Shown here piece by piece: positions 1 to 11,065 of a stretch of DNA of 64,000 nucleotides. This DNA is from Coenobita brevimanus. Taxonomy: Eukaryota; Arthropoda; Malacostraca; Decapoda; Coenobitidae. The DNA is taken from assembly GCA_032717465.1 (NCBI GenBank), contig CM064632.1:26891563-26955562 (forward strand), in the 5' to 3' direction. Below the pieces are notes generated by a model. The model had not been told where the DNA came from and made no database searches. It saw only the letters and a list, made by a program, of their open reading frames with translations. The first letter of the stretch is position 1. Each line of letters begins with the position of its first letter. The position numbers and the translations under genes were made by a program.

Positions 1-120
1 ATGTACCGTATTGATCGGGAAACGGAAAGTCAGAAAAGGCGAAGTATAATAGAACTTGTTATATATACAGCATGGATCATAATTGTACCTCATCGTCCAC
101 TCCACTGGGTGATTTCTAGA

Positions 121-382
121 GTGTTGCGGGGACGGTTCATTCAGCGTTATCAATGCCCTTCCTGCATCATTTATAGATATATCCTGCTTCCACTACCAAT
201 CTCACTTCCACTGCCACTGTCAGTCCCACAGCCACTCTTACTTCCACTCTCACTTCCACCACCACTCTCACTTCCACTATCACTCACTTCCACTACCACT
301 CCCACTCCCACTACCACTCCCACTACCACTCCCACTACCACTCTCACTCCCACGTCAGCAGACTGAGCCGTCCCCGCAACAC
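121..382. mobile_element. Short inverted-repeat-bounded element filled with a 12 bp-type minisatellite
   Basis: GTGTTGCGGGGACGGTTCA at 121-139 is matched in inverted orientation at 364-382 with one mismatch. Between them, about 190-355, lies a degenerate CCACTACCACTC-type tandem repeat. The layout is that of a small non-autonomous TIR element whose interior became a minisatellite. No convincing target-site duplication was seen. The proline/threonine-rich open frame across it is a repeat translation. Confidence 0.5.
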
Positions 383-487
383 AAGCTATTTCCAAGTGAA
401 TTTCTAGTGCAGCGCTATATGTGTACCACCCTGTATATTAATTTGTATCTGAGGGTCACACTGTAAATAGCTTTGGAGAATTAAACT

Positions 488-702
488 CATATTCTCGTCA
501 GTTAAGAAGGCACGTTAGCACATCTAACTAAGCGAGTTATTTTTGGATATGGCTGGTTAATATCCTTTTGCACGTCATCTTTGTAAAGTATGGGGATATT
601 TGGAGGGATTTATACAGTACAGAGATGGGCAGTAAGGTGTAATAAACAAAATAAGTTGCTTGAGAAAAGGTGTAGAGCTGCTTTAGCGGAGAGGAATATG
701 GG
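488..702. mobile_element. MITE-like element, family M, copy 1 (decayed)
   Basis: The interior shares the motif GGATATGGCTGGTTAATATC with copy 2 at 8.7 kb and, with changes, copy 3 at 17.2 kb. The left end (about 488-530) and right end (about 670-702) are imperfect inverted repeats of the family termini. This is the most diverged of the three clear copies. No coding capacity is seen. Confidence 0.55.
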
Positions 703-1107
703 ATTTGGTAGCATCTGTTCTTTAGCGTACCCTCGTTTGTGTTTTGATGCAAAGTATAGCAGTATTTAAACGACACGATTAACATGCAAGAGAACGTCAA
801 AATATACAAAATAAATCTGTAAGGAAATGGTGTTACGAAGCCTTCTATGCTCCCTTAAATATGGCTCTGAGTTTCTAACATCCGATTGTCATATTATTGA
901 AACGGAAAGCGCAGAGGTGTATATAAACAACCAGTATTATATGATGATTTATAAACCATGTGATGATTGTGATGATGATAATAATGAAACCTGAGAGTCA
1001 TCTGTATCGTTGCAGACTACACTAGTGTGCATAAAACAGCTCAGTTGGCTTTTATCTGTTATAAACCAAACCTACCGGAGGTGTTAAGAGTCAGTTTTTT
1101 GAGAACC
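703..1107. other. Unassigned non-coding DNA
   Basis: AT-rich sequence with a short GATGAT microsatellite near 955-985. No coding or RNA signal was recognised. Confidence 0.4.
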
Positions 1108-1725
1108 ACATATCAAGGGTAAAGGTCACGGAGTTAGGTCAATACTTGACCCAGCAAGGTCAACTTAAACAGTTTTGATACGATTTAGGCCAAACTTAGT
1201 TGCAAGGTTGAGGATAAAGCAAAAACGAAGAGATTAGGTTTGAGAACAATCGGTCAAAGGCCAAGGTTACAGGGCAAGGTCAAAGTTCGACCCATGTACC
1301 CGTGTATGAACAAAACTACAAGTTATCAAATTATTTGGACCAGACTTTGGGGTAGGGTTAAGTATCAGGTAAGATGTTGACCTTTTGTTTTTGAGAACAG
1401 TAGGTCAAAGGTCAAGGTCACATGGCAAGGTTGAATTAAACAATTTTTTCGTATTTACTCCAAACTTTCTGGAAGGGTTCATGGTCAGACATGGATAGAG
1501 GAATTCAATATCGATCGAAGGCCACAGGGAAAAGTAAAAAGTCAGGGCCAAAGGGCATGGTTGTCACACAGTGTTGATCCGATGTCGACCTTACTTGGTG
1601 GAAATGTTAATGGTAAGGCAGGAATGAAGTGAGGCAGGAATAAGGTAAGTCTGTTTCTGGAGGAATCGGTTGAACGTCAAGGTCGCAGGGTTAAGTCAGT
1701 ATTCGGCCTAAAATTAGGTCAGTGT
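1108..1725 (+). repeat. AGGTCA-rich dispersed repeat
   Basis: This roughly 0.6 kb region repeats phrases such as 'gagaacagtaggtcaaagg' and 'caaggtcaa' at irregular 60-120 bp intervals. Related sequence lies at 26985-27105 and 45285-45445, so it is a dispersed family with internal tandem structure. A perfect AGGTCA-A-AGGTCA direct repeat lies at 1402-1414, and the third half-site directly abuts it (1415-1420). Confidence 0.55.
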
Positions 1726-1959
1726 GTGGGAAGCGGGTGCTGGGCTGTCTTGAGTGTTTCTGCTTGTTTAATGAAGGCATATTTAACCCCTCCAGTGTGG
1801 AAATTCTCCGCTAGGCACAAGAAAACCGTGTGATAACAGCAAGAATATAAAATACATCACCGCACTGAAGGACTGACAGGCATTCACAGTTAACACCGTC
1901 AGTAGAAAGCGATGGTAATTATCTGTGTTCTTACTGCTGTTTGATGTTTATTTCGGCGT

Positions 1960-2375
1960 GGGAACGATGGTGGTGGAAGGGGGAGGGATGGGGGAGAGGA
2001 GAGGAATGAGAGGAAAGGGAAGGAGGAGTAATGAGAGGAGGGGGCGTGAGGAGGAAGAAGGGCAAGGAAAGAATCGTCAGAAGGGAGGGGAGAGGAAAAA
2101 CAGGAAGCGGTGGTTGAGGGGAGCACGGAGGGACGAAGGGTGGAGAGGGGGAGGATGAGAGGAGTGGAGACGGGAAATTGTGATGGAGAGGAGTGAGAGA
2201 AGAGGGAGAGAGAAGGGGGGACGGGGATCTGGGCAGGAGTAAGAGGAGAGGAGGAGGAGGGAGAGAAAAGAGAAGTTAGGGAAGTAGGAAAGGGGAAGGA
2301 TTTAGTGGAAGGGAGCAAGACAGTGGGGGGAGGGAGGAGGAAGGGGAGGGGTTGGAAGGGGAGGTAGAGGAAGTA
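1960..2375 (+). repeat. Purine-rich (GGAGR)n low-complexity tract
   Basis: About 400 bp of almost uninterrupted G/A on the plus strand (GGAGAGG, GGAGGAAGG variants). Open frames on either strand here are composition artefacts. Confidence 0.7.
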
Positions 2376-2450
2376 TATTGCTGGTGGGTAGAGTCAGTCA
2401 TCTGGTGGTGATGGCGGTGGTATAAAGGAGGGAAGGTAGAATATTAAGAG

Positions 2451-2530
2451 CCGTTGGTGCATTGGTTAGCACATCCAGAAGCCGACTACAAGAACCTGAG
2501 TTAAATTCATCGACCGGTCATATTCTTTCA
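2451..2530 (+). repeat. Possible tRNA-derived SINE head (decayed)
   Basis: TGGTGCATTGGTTAGCACAT resembles a pol III A-box region. About 35 bp later 'cctgagttaaattcatc' resembles a degraded B box (GGTTCRANNCC). No clover-leaf can be completed, so this is at best a SINE remnant and not a tRNA gene. Confidence 0.3.
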
Positions 2531-2780
2531 CGTCCTTCGCGTGGTAATTATTTTCTGTCTCCTTCCCTCACGACATTTCCATCTCACTCCCCTTCAGCAT
2601 AATCCTCCCTTTACTACTCTTATCCCCTTCACTGTGATGGCGGATTTTTTCAATGTATTCTCTTTTACCTGCTGGCGATTTTATTCAGCCTGGGCGAGGT
2701 GTTTCAAAATAACACCTGTTTTCCCAGCTCTATAATTGGGGACCTGGATTGTACATCGATTTGCTGTTCGCATTCTTAGG

Positions 2781-2912
2781 ACAGTGATGATGGTGACAGT
2801 GATGATGGTGGTGATGGTGATGCTATGCTGATGCTGATGATGGTGGTGATGATGGTGATAGTGATGGTGATAATGGTGATGATGATGATGATAATGATGA
2901 TGATGGTGGAGG
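2781..2912 (+). repeat. (GATGGT)n/(GAT)n microsatellite
   Basis: Interrupted gatgatggtgatg repeats over about 130 bp. Confidence 0.8.
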
Positions 2913-3174
2913 AGGAGTAAAAATATAGGAATAAGCAGCGAGTCATTTTCCTATCTGTTCAGGAGTCTCCGTGGCACCTTATCCTTAGCGATTTATTTTA
3001 GAATTTACTCCTTTCTTGTATGTTAATTATGTCATTGTAATACTGGCATTGATTGCTTAAATAACATAAGAGATTAATAACGTGTCACAAGCAGAGATAA
3101 ATTTGTAAAGAAAAGGTCATAGAGTCTCCCAGGTTAACGAGCTGTGCCTCAAACGATCTCAGAAGTGTAGAAGA

Positions 3175-4060
3175 GCAAAGAAAGAGAAACTGGAAAAGTA
3201 ATAGGATAAAAGAAGGAAAGGATGAGAATTTGAGTGAAAATGATTTAAGGAAGAAAAATGAAGGAAACTGAAGAAAATGAAGAGAAGACTATTGGGAAAA
3301 GACACGTAATACGTAAGAAAATAGGAGAAAAATAAAACGAACCTGTAGAGATAAGCATATGAAGAAAAAAGTAAATTTGAGTGATATATTGTTGGTATGA
3401 ATGGAAAAGTAAAATCTGCCTTTATACATGGGGGAAGAAGGAGAGAAAGAAAGGAGAAAAATTATGGTGATGATGATGATGATGATGATGAGGAGGAGGA
3501 GGAGGAGGAGGAGGAGATCAACTATAATATCGACAAGAAAAAGGGAAAAAACAGAAGAAACTAGGAAGGCAAGACTATTAGAGTAAAAGAAGAAGGAGAG
3601 AAAATAAGTAGAGAAACAGATTAAGTAAAATGACATGAAGAAGGAAAAGAGAGAGAGAAAAAAAAAGATTCCACTGAAGCTGGGTGTTGATGTGATCGTG
3701 GATTCTGCCTCAAACTCTGGAGGAAGAAGAAAAAGAGGAGGAGGGCAAAAGAAAAAGAAAAAAAGAAAATATGACTGAAGAAAGAAAAAGAATAAGAAAA
3801 GGGAGGAGAAGGACAAGGAGAGGGAAAAGGGGAAGAAGAAGAAAGAAGAGAAGAAGAAGGACAAGAAGAGGAGAAACAGAAAACAACAACAGGAACAACT
3901 ATTAAATGACAACAGTAATGTGTAAAAATATTAAAGATTAGCTACTACGAGTAAGAGAATAACGGAACAGGGAAGCAAAAGGGAGGAGAAAATGGAATAG
4001 AATAAGTAGGCAAAAAAGACAAGGAAAGGAACTAAGATAAGGTGAAAAGAAACTCGAGTG
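3175..4060 (+). repeat. Purine-rich (AAGAGGA)n tract
   Basis: About 0.9 kb dominated by A and G on the plus strand, including a (GATGAT)(GAGGAG) core at 3466-3515. The Phe/Leu/Ser-rich frames on the minus strand reflect this composition. No gene signal. Confidence 0.7.
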
Positions 4061-4116
4061 TGTTATAGAGTATTGAGGTGAATGGGACCGTGGGATCTGT
4101 CTCGAATCGTCTCGGA

Positions 4117-4161
4117 ATTTTTGAATATGTAAACGCCAGTCCCTCTATCCCAGTGCCACAC

Positions 4162-4192
<31 letters not shown>

Positions 4193-4369
4193 ACTATTTT
4201 TCACATTCACACTGCCTTTATTCAGTTTCTCCCTTAATTTCATTTTTCTTTTTACCTTCTTTGTCGTTTTTCATACTGACAAAATTCTTGAATAAGTAAT
4301 CGCCTCTCACAGGTGCTCTCTCTCTCTCTCTCTCTCGTCATGAGGAAGAGGAGGATGGTGTTGGTGACG

Positions 4370-4415
<46 letters not shown>

Positions 4416-4686
4416 CCTGTGAGAGGCGTTTACGTATTCAAGAATTTTGTCAGTATATATTAGCCTCACCCCCCCACCCGATGATTTTTCTTTTTCCTTT
4501 CATACCGGTATATATCTTTTCCTTATCTCGCTATATTTCTCAGTTTCTTTCGAATTGTTTCATTTTCGTGCATTTTTCCGGATGAAGTGGCCTCAGAATT
4601 CTTGAATATGTAAATGGCCTTCCGGCACTCCTGTCAGACCAAGATTCTCTCTCTCTCTCTCTCTCTCTCTGTCACACACACACACT
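4117..4686. repeat. Microsatellite-associated repeat cluster (GA/CT/CA)
   Basis: The phrase TTGAATATGTAAA (or close variants) recurs four times, at about 4121, 4287, 4430 (inverted) and 4601. Each is linked to a (GA)n or (CT)n run: 4165-4192, 4315-4337, 4375-4411 and 4646-4670 (the last followed by CA at 4673-4686). The cluster looks like repeated copies of one short unit with a microsatellite tail. Confidence 0.6.
4276..4453. repeat. Long inverted repeat (hairpin/cruciform potential)
   Basis: The arm at 4276-4338 (CTGACAAAATTCTTGAATA ... GCCTCTCACAGGTG then CT repeats) is nearly perfectly complementary to 4374-4453 (GA repeats, then CACCTGTGAGAGGC ... TTCAAGAATTTTGTCAG). The loop is about 35 bp (4339-4373). 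The stem could exceed 60 bp with only a few mismatches. Confidence 0.8.
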
Positions 4687-4688
4687 TT

Positions 4689-6690
4689 ATGAAATAGGAG
4701 TCCAATGCTACATCCCTCGGCGCAAAGAAGCAGAAATTAAAATAAAGAGATGGTTTGATAAAGAATGTAAAAGTGCTGAAGATAAAAGACACTTGTTGTG
4801 GAAAAGATACAGAAGACACAATAGTGAGAGGGCATATAACAGCTGTAAACAGGCAAGAAACGAATACACAAGAATGAGGAGAGAAGCCCCAAATGTTTGA
4901 GGAGGACATCATAAACAAAAGTAGTGATCAACCGAAGCTATTTTACAGCTACATCCGAAGCAAAACCAAAGTAAAAGATAAAATACAATCCATTACGGAT
5001 GAAGGGATCCTTTACACACAAGAGAAAGATATTTGTGAAGCACTAAATAAGAATTTCCAATCAATTTTTACAGAAGGAAATAATTTTGAGAGGAATGATA
5101 CGGAACATGCATGCCCAAACATATTACCAGATACACTAATATCAGAAAAAGAAATACAAATGGAGTCAAGTTAATTAGATAAAGGAAAAGCAAATGGTCC
5201 AGACGAAATTTCGTGTTGGATGCTACATGAATGTGCAAAGGAGTTAAATAGACCACTATCTTTAAAATTCAAGGAATCCTTGGGACAAAGTAAATTACCT
5301 GATATTTGGAAGAAAGCAAACATTGTTCCCCTAATCAAGAAAGAGAATAGATAAAATCCACTCAACTACCGACCAGTATCACTGACCAGTGTTTTAAGTA
5401 AGATAACTGGAAAAGCTGATAAGAAAAGTTTGGGTAAACCATCTAGAAGAACACAATATGATAACAGAAAGGCAATTCGATTCAGAAAGGGAAAATTAGT
5501 TGTTACTAATCTATTAAGCTACTATGACAAAGTTGCAGACACATTATAGAAAAGAGAAGGATGGGTGAACAGAATCTATCTAGATTTCAAGAGCGCATTT
5601 GACAGAGTACTGCATCAAAGACTTATGGAAACCGTACCATCAAGGAGGAATCCGAGGCAAACTGTACTGTTAGATGCAAGATTTTCTCAGAAAAAGGGAA
5701 ATGAGCACAGTACTAAGAGGAAATTACTCAGTATGGAGGGAAGTAACTAGTGGAGCCACAGGGCTCAGTGCTGACACCAATGATGTTTTTAGTGTATATA
5801 AATGACATAGACTGTAACACTGGAAATGAAAGCTATCTAAATATGTTTACTGATGATGCAAAAATACAAAGGAGAATTACTAACACAGACTCTTGTAAAG
5901 AGCTACAAGAAGAAATAAATAAACTTTATGAATGGAGTAATACATGGCAAATGGAATTCAATGTGGACAAGTGTCATGTGATCAAGTTTGGTAAAAGTGG
6001 GAAAAGACCAGATCGGGATTATAAGTTAGGAAGTAAAGCCCTACACATAACAGAATGAGAGAAGGACTTAGGTGTGATTATCAATAACAGACTATCTCCG
6101 GCTGACCACATAAGTGAGAAGGTACGGAACATGTATACACTGCTTGCAAATATGAGAATAACATTCACATACATAAATGAAGACATGCTGAGGAATATAA
6201 TAACATCGTTCATCAGACCAAACCTGGAGTATGCATCAGTAGTCTGGAATCCTCATCTCAAGAAACACATAGATAAGATCTAAAAAGTTCAAAGGGCCGC
6301 TAAAAGATGGGTATCAAGCTTAAGGGATCTAATCTGTGAAGAAAGACTAGAAAAACTGAATCTGACAACACTACAGGAGAGAAGGAAAAGAGGACACACG
6401 ATTATGCTTTATAAATGCATATCAGGGAAAGAGAAAATTGACATAAATGAATATATAACCTATGGGGAAGCATCAGCAAGAGGACTCTGCAAAAAGCTGC
6501 ATAAAAAGAGAGCCGATAAAGATGTAAGGAAATTTAGTTTCCCAAATAGGGCAGTTGATCAGTGGAATGCACTACCGAATGATTTAGTGTGTGCCAAAAC
6601 AATCCAAATATTTAAGGAGATGTATGATAAAAATGGTTTAAGACACGGGACAGTACAAACTTGACTCATTCCTGTAAAGATACAATTAGG
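4689..6690 (+). pseudogene. Decayed non-LTR retrotransposon (reverse transcriptase and C-terminal region), jockey/CR1-like
   Basis: Conceptual translation gives a LINE reverse transcriptase broken by several stops and frame changes. In order: a linker with WFDKECKSAEDKR (about 4750); a 93-residue open segment at 4893-5174; KANGPDEISCWML (about 5190-5230); NPLNYRPVSLTSV (about 5355-5395); YLDFKSAFDRV (5578-5610); PQGSVLTPMMFLVYINDI (5756-5810); the catalytic-site equivalent FTDDAK (about 5846-5863, usually F/YADD); and a C-terminal part ending in a WNALPNDLV motif (about 6560-6590) with a stop at 6662-6664. That C-terminus is typical of jockey/CR1-group elements. No endonuclease domain is seen, so the copy is 5'-truncated. 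It ends beside the (CA)n tract at 6695. It cannot encode a functional protein. The clade is an inference from motifs. Confidence 0.85.
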
Positions 6691-6692
6691 TA

Positions 6693-6878
<186 letters not shown>

Positions 6879-7129
6879 TTAATTTCTGCCTTTCGGTTTT
6901 TACATAGGGTAAAAGTCTTGTTTTATTTACACACCTGAGGTAGTGCACACATCCAGTCCGTCTGCATTTTTCATTACCTGGGTATGGGTGGGAAGTGCCC
7001 GTAGAACTCACTCTGTGCTGAATAAAATCGTCTGGGTTGTACTGAAACAGGAGAGCAGAGTTGTGCCGGCCAGGAGAGAATCATAAGTACCGATATTAGC
7101 ACTGAGGCTTCCCTGACTTACTCTTACCT

Positions 7130-7173
<44 letters not shown>

Positions 7174-7722
7174 TGGTGGCCACCATTGTCCACCCACTTG
7201 CTGTAGTGCTGCCAACTTCTTCCTCACATTTATCATTCTGTCTGTGTGCTTGCCCTCCTCCCTTCTCATGTTCTCCGTATCTTCCCATCACTTTTTATTC
7301 CTCTTCCTTCCTCATCAGGCGGCTTTCCACTGTGACAAGTCAAATGGCTTCCTGTAAGTCAGGAAATCATTTTCGGCGCGGGGTGGTAACCATATAACCA
7401 TATAACGGAGTGATGTAGAGCCTGCTGTGGTGCCTTTAACTACTGGAGGGACGCAAATGCATCATCCGTCCGGGAACCAAACCTCCACACGTTTCCTCGG
7501 GCTTCGCTGCCGTGGGGCTCTGTCAGTCACAAGGTAACAGTGGTTGACTGCACGAGAGCTTTGCAAGGGCAGTTGCTTGCCTGTGGTTGAGGGGTCTGCT
7601 TAGCCAAACAAATTGGAGTTGATAACCATTCTAAGCTGAAGAAATTCGTCTGTGCTTGCCTGACAGAAATACTAGAAATGCTCTGATTGTGAGAGGGTTG
7701 ATATATGCACGCACTGGGAACG

Positions 7723-7723
<1 letters not shown>
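6879..7723. other. Unassigned DNA with a 40-base T run
   Basis: Mixed-composition sequence containing a T40 homopolymer at 7131-7170. The stretch 7370-7580 is moderately GC-rich and non-repetitive, but no splice-bounded or long open coding region was recognised. Confidence 0.4.

Positions 7724-7805
<82 letters not shown>
7724..7805 (+). repeat. (CA)n microsatellite
   Basis: 82 bp of uninterrupted CA dinucleotide. Confidence 0.95.
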
Positions 7806-7807
<2 letters not shown>

Positions 7808-7879
7808 CGGCCTACCAGGTAATAACACTGTCTCATCGTTCATCTTGTAATTAACTTCGAAATTAGGCCACGCCCTAAT

Positions 7880-8490
7880 TACCTCCCTCCCTTAATATCT
7901 CCCTCCTCCACGTCACTTTATTTTTCCCACCCCACATCCCCTCCCCTCCCCTGCCCTCCCCATTTTTCTCCCATTATTTTCCCTTCCCTCTTCCTCTCCT
8001 TTCCATTCCCTCCCTTCCTGCATCTCAGCTCCTCGCTTCCCTCCTTCCTCTTGCCGCCACTCGTTCTCTTCTCCCCACTTTTCTGTCCTCTTCTACATTA
8101 ATCTCCCTTCCCCCTTCCCTCCCAATCACCTCCCAATCCCATCCCCTTCCCTCCCCGACCCTTTATTCTTCCTTCAGTTCTGAACTCAGTCCCATTCCCC
8201 TCCCCTCTTCGTTCTCCCAACCCCTATCTCTTCACTCCTTCCCTCCCGCTCCACTCCACCTCTTCGTCCCGCTCCACCCCTCCCCATCCTCCCCTCCCCT
8301 CCTCTCCTTTATTTTTCCTCCACCCCTTCTCAGACCCCCTCTTACTCCTTCCCCACATCTCATCTTCCTTTTCTCTCCCCTTCCTTCCCTCCCTTCCTTC
8401 CCTCCCTTCCTTCAACCCTTTAATTTCTTCCTCCTTTTCCTCCCCTCCCTCACCTCTCCCTCTAGTTTCTTAATTTCTCACACTTTCCCC
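7880..8490 (+). repeat. Pyrimidine-rich (CCCTTCCCTC)n tract
   Basis: About 600 bp of C/T-rich sequence on the plus strand with TCCCTCCCTT-like units. The Arg/Glu/Gly-rich minus-strand frame is a composition artefact. Confidence 0.75.
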
Positions 8491-8672
8491 AGTCCCCCGC
8501 CTGAGAATTGATTAGCGTGAAAATCCCCACTAAATAATGTTGTGGCCGGTGGGGTAATTAGCGGACACAAGGTTGAAACTTATGTGCAGAAGCTAATATT
8601 AGTTTTCAAGGCGACAGGTGTGTGTTGTGGTGTGCGTGCTGACGTCAGTATTCTGGATTATATTGCAGACGT

Positions 8673-8896
8673 GGGCCTGTATTCCCGTGGGGTAAGGAGG
8701 CTCCCTAACACCTCTTCCTTAGTGTTTTATTTTTGGATATGGCTGGTTAATATCCTTTTGTACGATATCTATGCAGAGTGTGGCGATATTAGGATGATTT
8801 ATGTAACACGGATAAGGTCAGTAAAGTGTAATGAGCAAAATAAGTCGCTCAGGAAAAGTGTTAGGGAGTTCCTTAACTGACGAGAATACGGAGCCT
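8673..8896. mobile_element. MITE-like element, family M, copy 2
   Basis: The left end reads GGCCTGTATTCCCGTGG followed by TAAGGAGGCTCCCTAACACC. The right end (about 8855-8896) is its imperfect inverse complement (GTGTTAGGGAGTTCCTTAAC ... GAATACGGAGCC). The TIRs are about 40-45 bp around a roughly 140 bp core shared with copies 1 and 3. The core contains GGATATGGCTGGTTAATATC. There is no coding capacity, so the element is non-autonomous. The transposase family is unknown. Confidence 0.75.
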
Positions 8897-9085
8897 AATA
8901 ATTGCACATCATGCTGAGTGTAGGCGGCATAGGAACCCTCTTCGCACGTTTTCCTAATTTTAGCTTGTATAGGAGGCTTTGAACTACCTTTTTCTTTTAA
9001 TGCGGAGGAATTAAACGTTTGGTGTGTCCGTCAGTGCGTGCATGAATGGGTGCGTGCGTGCTTGGGTCCGTGCGTCCATAACACT

Positions 9086-9475
9086 CTTGTTGGCGTGATA
9101 TCTCCTGAACCCAGCGACGCATTTCCATCAAACTTTTGTCAGTGATGCAGTATCATGGGATGGTGAACTGATTTGGTCAACAAGGTCAACGGCTTTGAGA
9201 TGGAGGTCATATGGGGTCGACATACTATATCTTTGTGGGCGCGGTATCTCATGAACCCATGGACGGATTTTAGCCAAACTGCTGTCAGTGATACAGTATA
9301 AAGGGACAATGTAATGATTAGGTCTGCAAAGTTAAAAGGTTAAAGGACAAGGTCAAATGGGTTTGGGCAGGATATCTCCTAAACCCCTAGACGGTTTTCG
9401 ACCAAACTTGTCTGTGATAGAGTATGAAGGGACAGTGAATTGATTCGGTCAACATGGTCATGGAGGTTGTATGGC
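9086..9475 (+). repeat. Tandem repeat, about 130-147 bp unit, three copies
   Basis: The phrase 'gatatctcctgaaccc' with nearby 'caaact..tgtcagtgat.cagtat' starts near 9092, 9240 and 9368. Each unit ends in a 'gg(t/a)caa.gtca' stretch. Copies are diverged. The sequence has the same flavour as the AGGTCA-rich repeats elsewhere in the window. Confidence 0.65.
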
Positions 9476-9639
9476 GAGTCTGTACACAAGGCATGGCGGA
9501 GGCATACTGAGTGACGCTTTGCAACAACGGCTGGGCGCCTGGCTTCTCGGCGTTTCATTCTTAATACATAAAAGGCGTCATATGTCCATTTCCTTAATGA
9601 TTAGTTTATTACCCCTGAACATTCTCTTATGTTTTCGTT

Positions 9640-9880
9640 TTAATGTCGACATAGATGGTACCAGTAAACGTGCGAGAAAGCTACTTAGGACGCTTCACCT
9701 CTTCCTTTGTGGTTTATCTATCAAACTTATCTTTCTGTCTGTCATTTATATCTTTTAAATGTCGACACAGCATCAGTAACATACAAGGGGCTATTGACGT
9801 GGAGGGTTATGGACGTGCAATGTGCAGAATAAAGTGCTAAGGAAGAGGTGTTGCGAATTCCTCAGGGCCATTTACAATGA
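9640..9880. mobile_element. Possible degraded family M MITE
   Basis: 'gctacttaggacgcttcacctcttcctt' near 9680 and 'aaggaagaggtgttgcgaattcctcag' near 9840-9865 form an inverted pair resembling the family M termini. The core is not clearly alignable to the other copies, so this is tentative. Confidence 0.35.
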
Positions 9881-10657
9881 CTCTAAAACTTACACCCAGT
9901 CGATATACAGCAATAACACACACATGACTCTTTCAACCCGAGGACCTCATTTTTGTTTCATTCCCTATGCCTCCAGACGATTGTGCTCAGTTTAGAAGAG
10001 AGATTTTATTCTGGAGATAATAGATATTCCTGCATTAATCCCTAAACTACACGGACTCACTATTATTATTATGGTTACTGACCCTGCCTTTGCTGATATT
10101 GTACTTTTACTTGCTGAGTTGTTGAAGGTTATCCTGAATGCTCTCAGGACAATTCACGAGGAGATACAGCCACTGGGACTATAGGTCTCCTGGGCCAAGA
10201 AGATCCAGGCAAATGGTGGTTTGTTGGATGAAACATTGCATTCTGTACAGGCATGTGGCGAGGACAGTTATTTACTTTAGTAGTGTGATCCATTTCATTA
10301 GTGCGTTGGATGGTGAGATTTCCTGTCGCATTGGTCAGGCAAATGGCGTTAAGGACTCACTCGAATTGAGCATTTGACGTTATCGTTATTTGTGCAGAAG
10401 GATTATAGATTCTCACCTTTCTTACATTATGGCTGCGAGGCAGGAACACTAACAAGTAACTGTGGTTGGCGAGTTAACACCTTTGGTACGAAATGCTCTC
10501 TCAGTATCAAGGATGATCACCGGGTGCATAACGAACAATTGTTTCATGTGACGCGTGGTATATCCTTTACAAAATATGTGAACGCCTATTCCTGGTGTAT
10601 GGGCACGTGGCACGTTCCCACACGCTTATCATGCCGATAGAGTAATATCCGAAAGAA
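9881..10657. other. Unassigned DNA
   Basis: Non-repetitive, mixed-composition sequence. Two short open frames at 10138-10640 (+) have no recognisable domain, no signal peptide and no splice context. Confidence 0.35.
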
Positions 10658-11065
10658 TCAGCCTGGAGTGAAAAGATCAGGGGGGGAAACGACAAAGCTT
10701 ATGGCTGATGCAAGGTGATCGTTCCTGCTGGGAGATACTTGGAATGGGAATAATTGGTGCCTGGAGGCTTGCCGGGTGGAGTCTCTGTGGGTGGAGTCGC
10801 AGGGTGAGTGAGGCTGCCTTTCGCGGCGGAGTCCAACTCTGGACATAGACTTGATAGCATGTTCCCCGAGGTCCAGCATTTCTCTCGGATGCCAAAAGCC
10901 TTCACATGTCACCACTTCGGCATTGATGTCCACCATCCATACTAAGTAGCTACATGCTTGGAATGTTTCCTTCATTACTGGTGTAAGTAGATTGATGAAT
11001 ACTGTAATTAAGAGAAGTACAAAAAAGTAGATGGGGAAGCTACCGGACCCTTCGGTTAATGCCAT
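10658..11065 (-). CDS. Unassigned 135-residue ORF
   Basis: This is one of the few frames in the window that is neither microsatellite nor transposon derived. From Met at 11065 it runs 135 codons to 10658. Residues about 10-30 (FPIYFFVLLLITVFINLL) form one strongly hydrophobic segment that could be a signal anchor or membrane helix. A mixed-composition stretch containing two cysteines follows (about 35-65), then a basic, Ser/Pro-rich tail. Two alternative overlapping frames are open in the same place, which weakens the case. No family was recognised. A possible acceptor-like 'ttctcttaattacag' precedes codon 24, so part of it might be an exon. The most likely alternative is chance. Confidence 0.2.
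   Translation of the reverse strand: MALTEGSGSFPIYFFVLLLITVFINLLTPVMKETFQACSYLVWMVDINAEVVTCEGFWHPREMLDLGEHAIKSMSRVGLRRERQPHSPCDSTHRDSTRQASRHQLFPFQVSPSRNDHLASAISFVVSPPDLFTPG

Noticed and set aside
3289..3912. 207-residue Phe/Leu/Ser 'membrane protein' on the minus strand
   Set aside because: Composition artefact of a purine-rich tract. Several overlapping frames are equally open.
8640..8647. TGACGTCA (CRE palindrome) as a promoter element, also near 32287
   Set aside because: Isolated 8-mers with no nearby gene start. Expected by chance at this window size.
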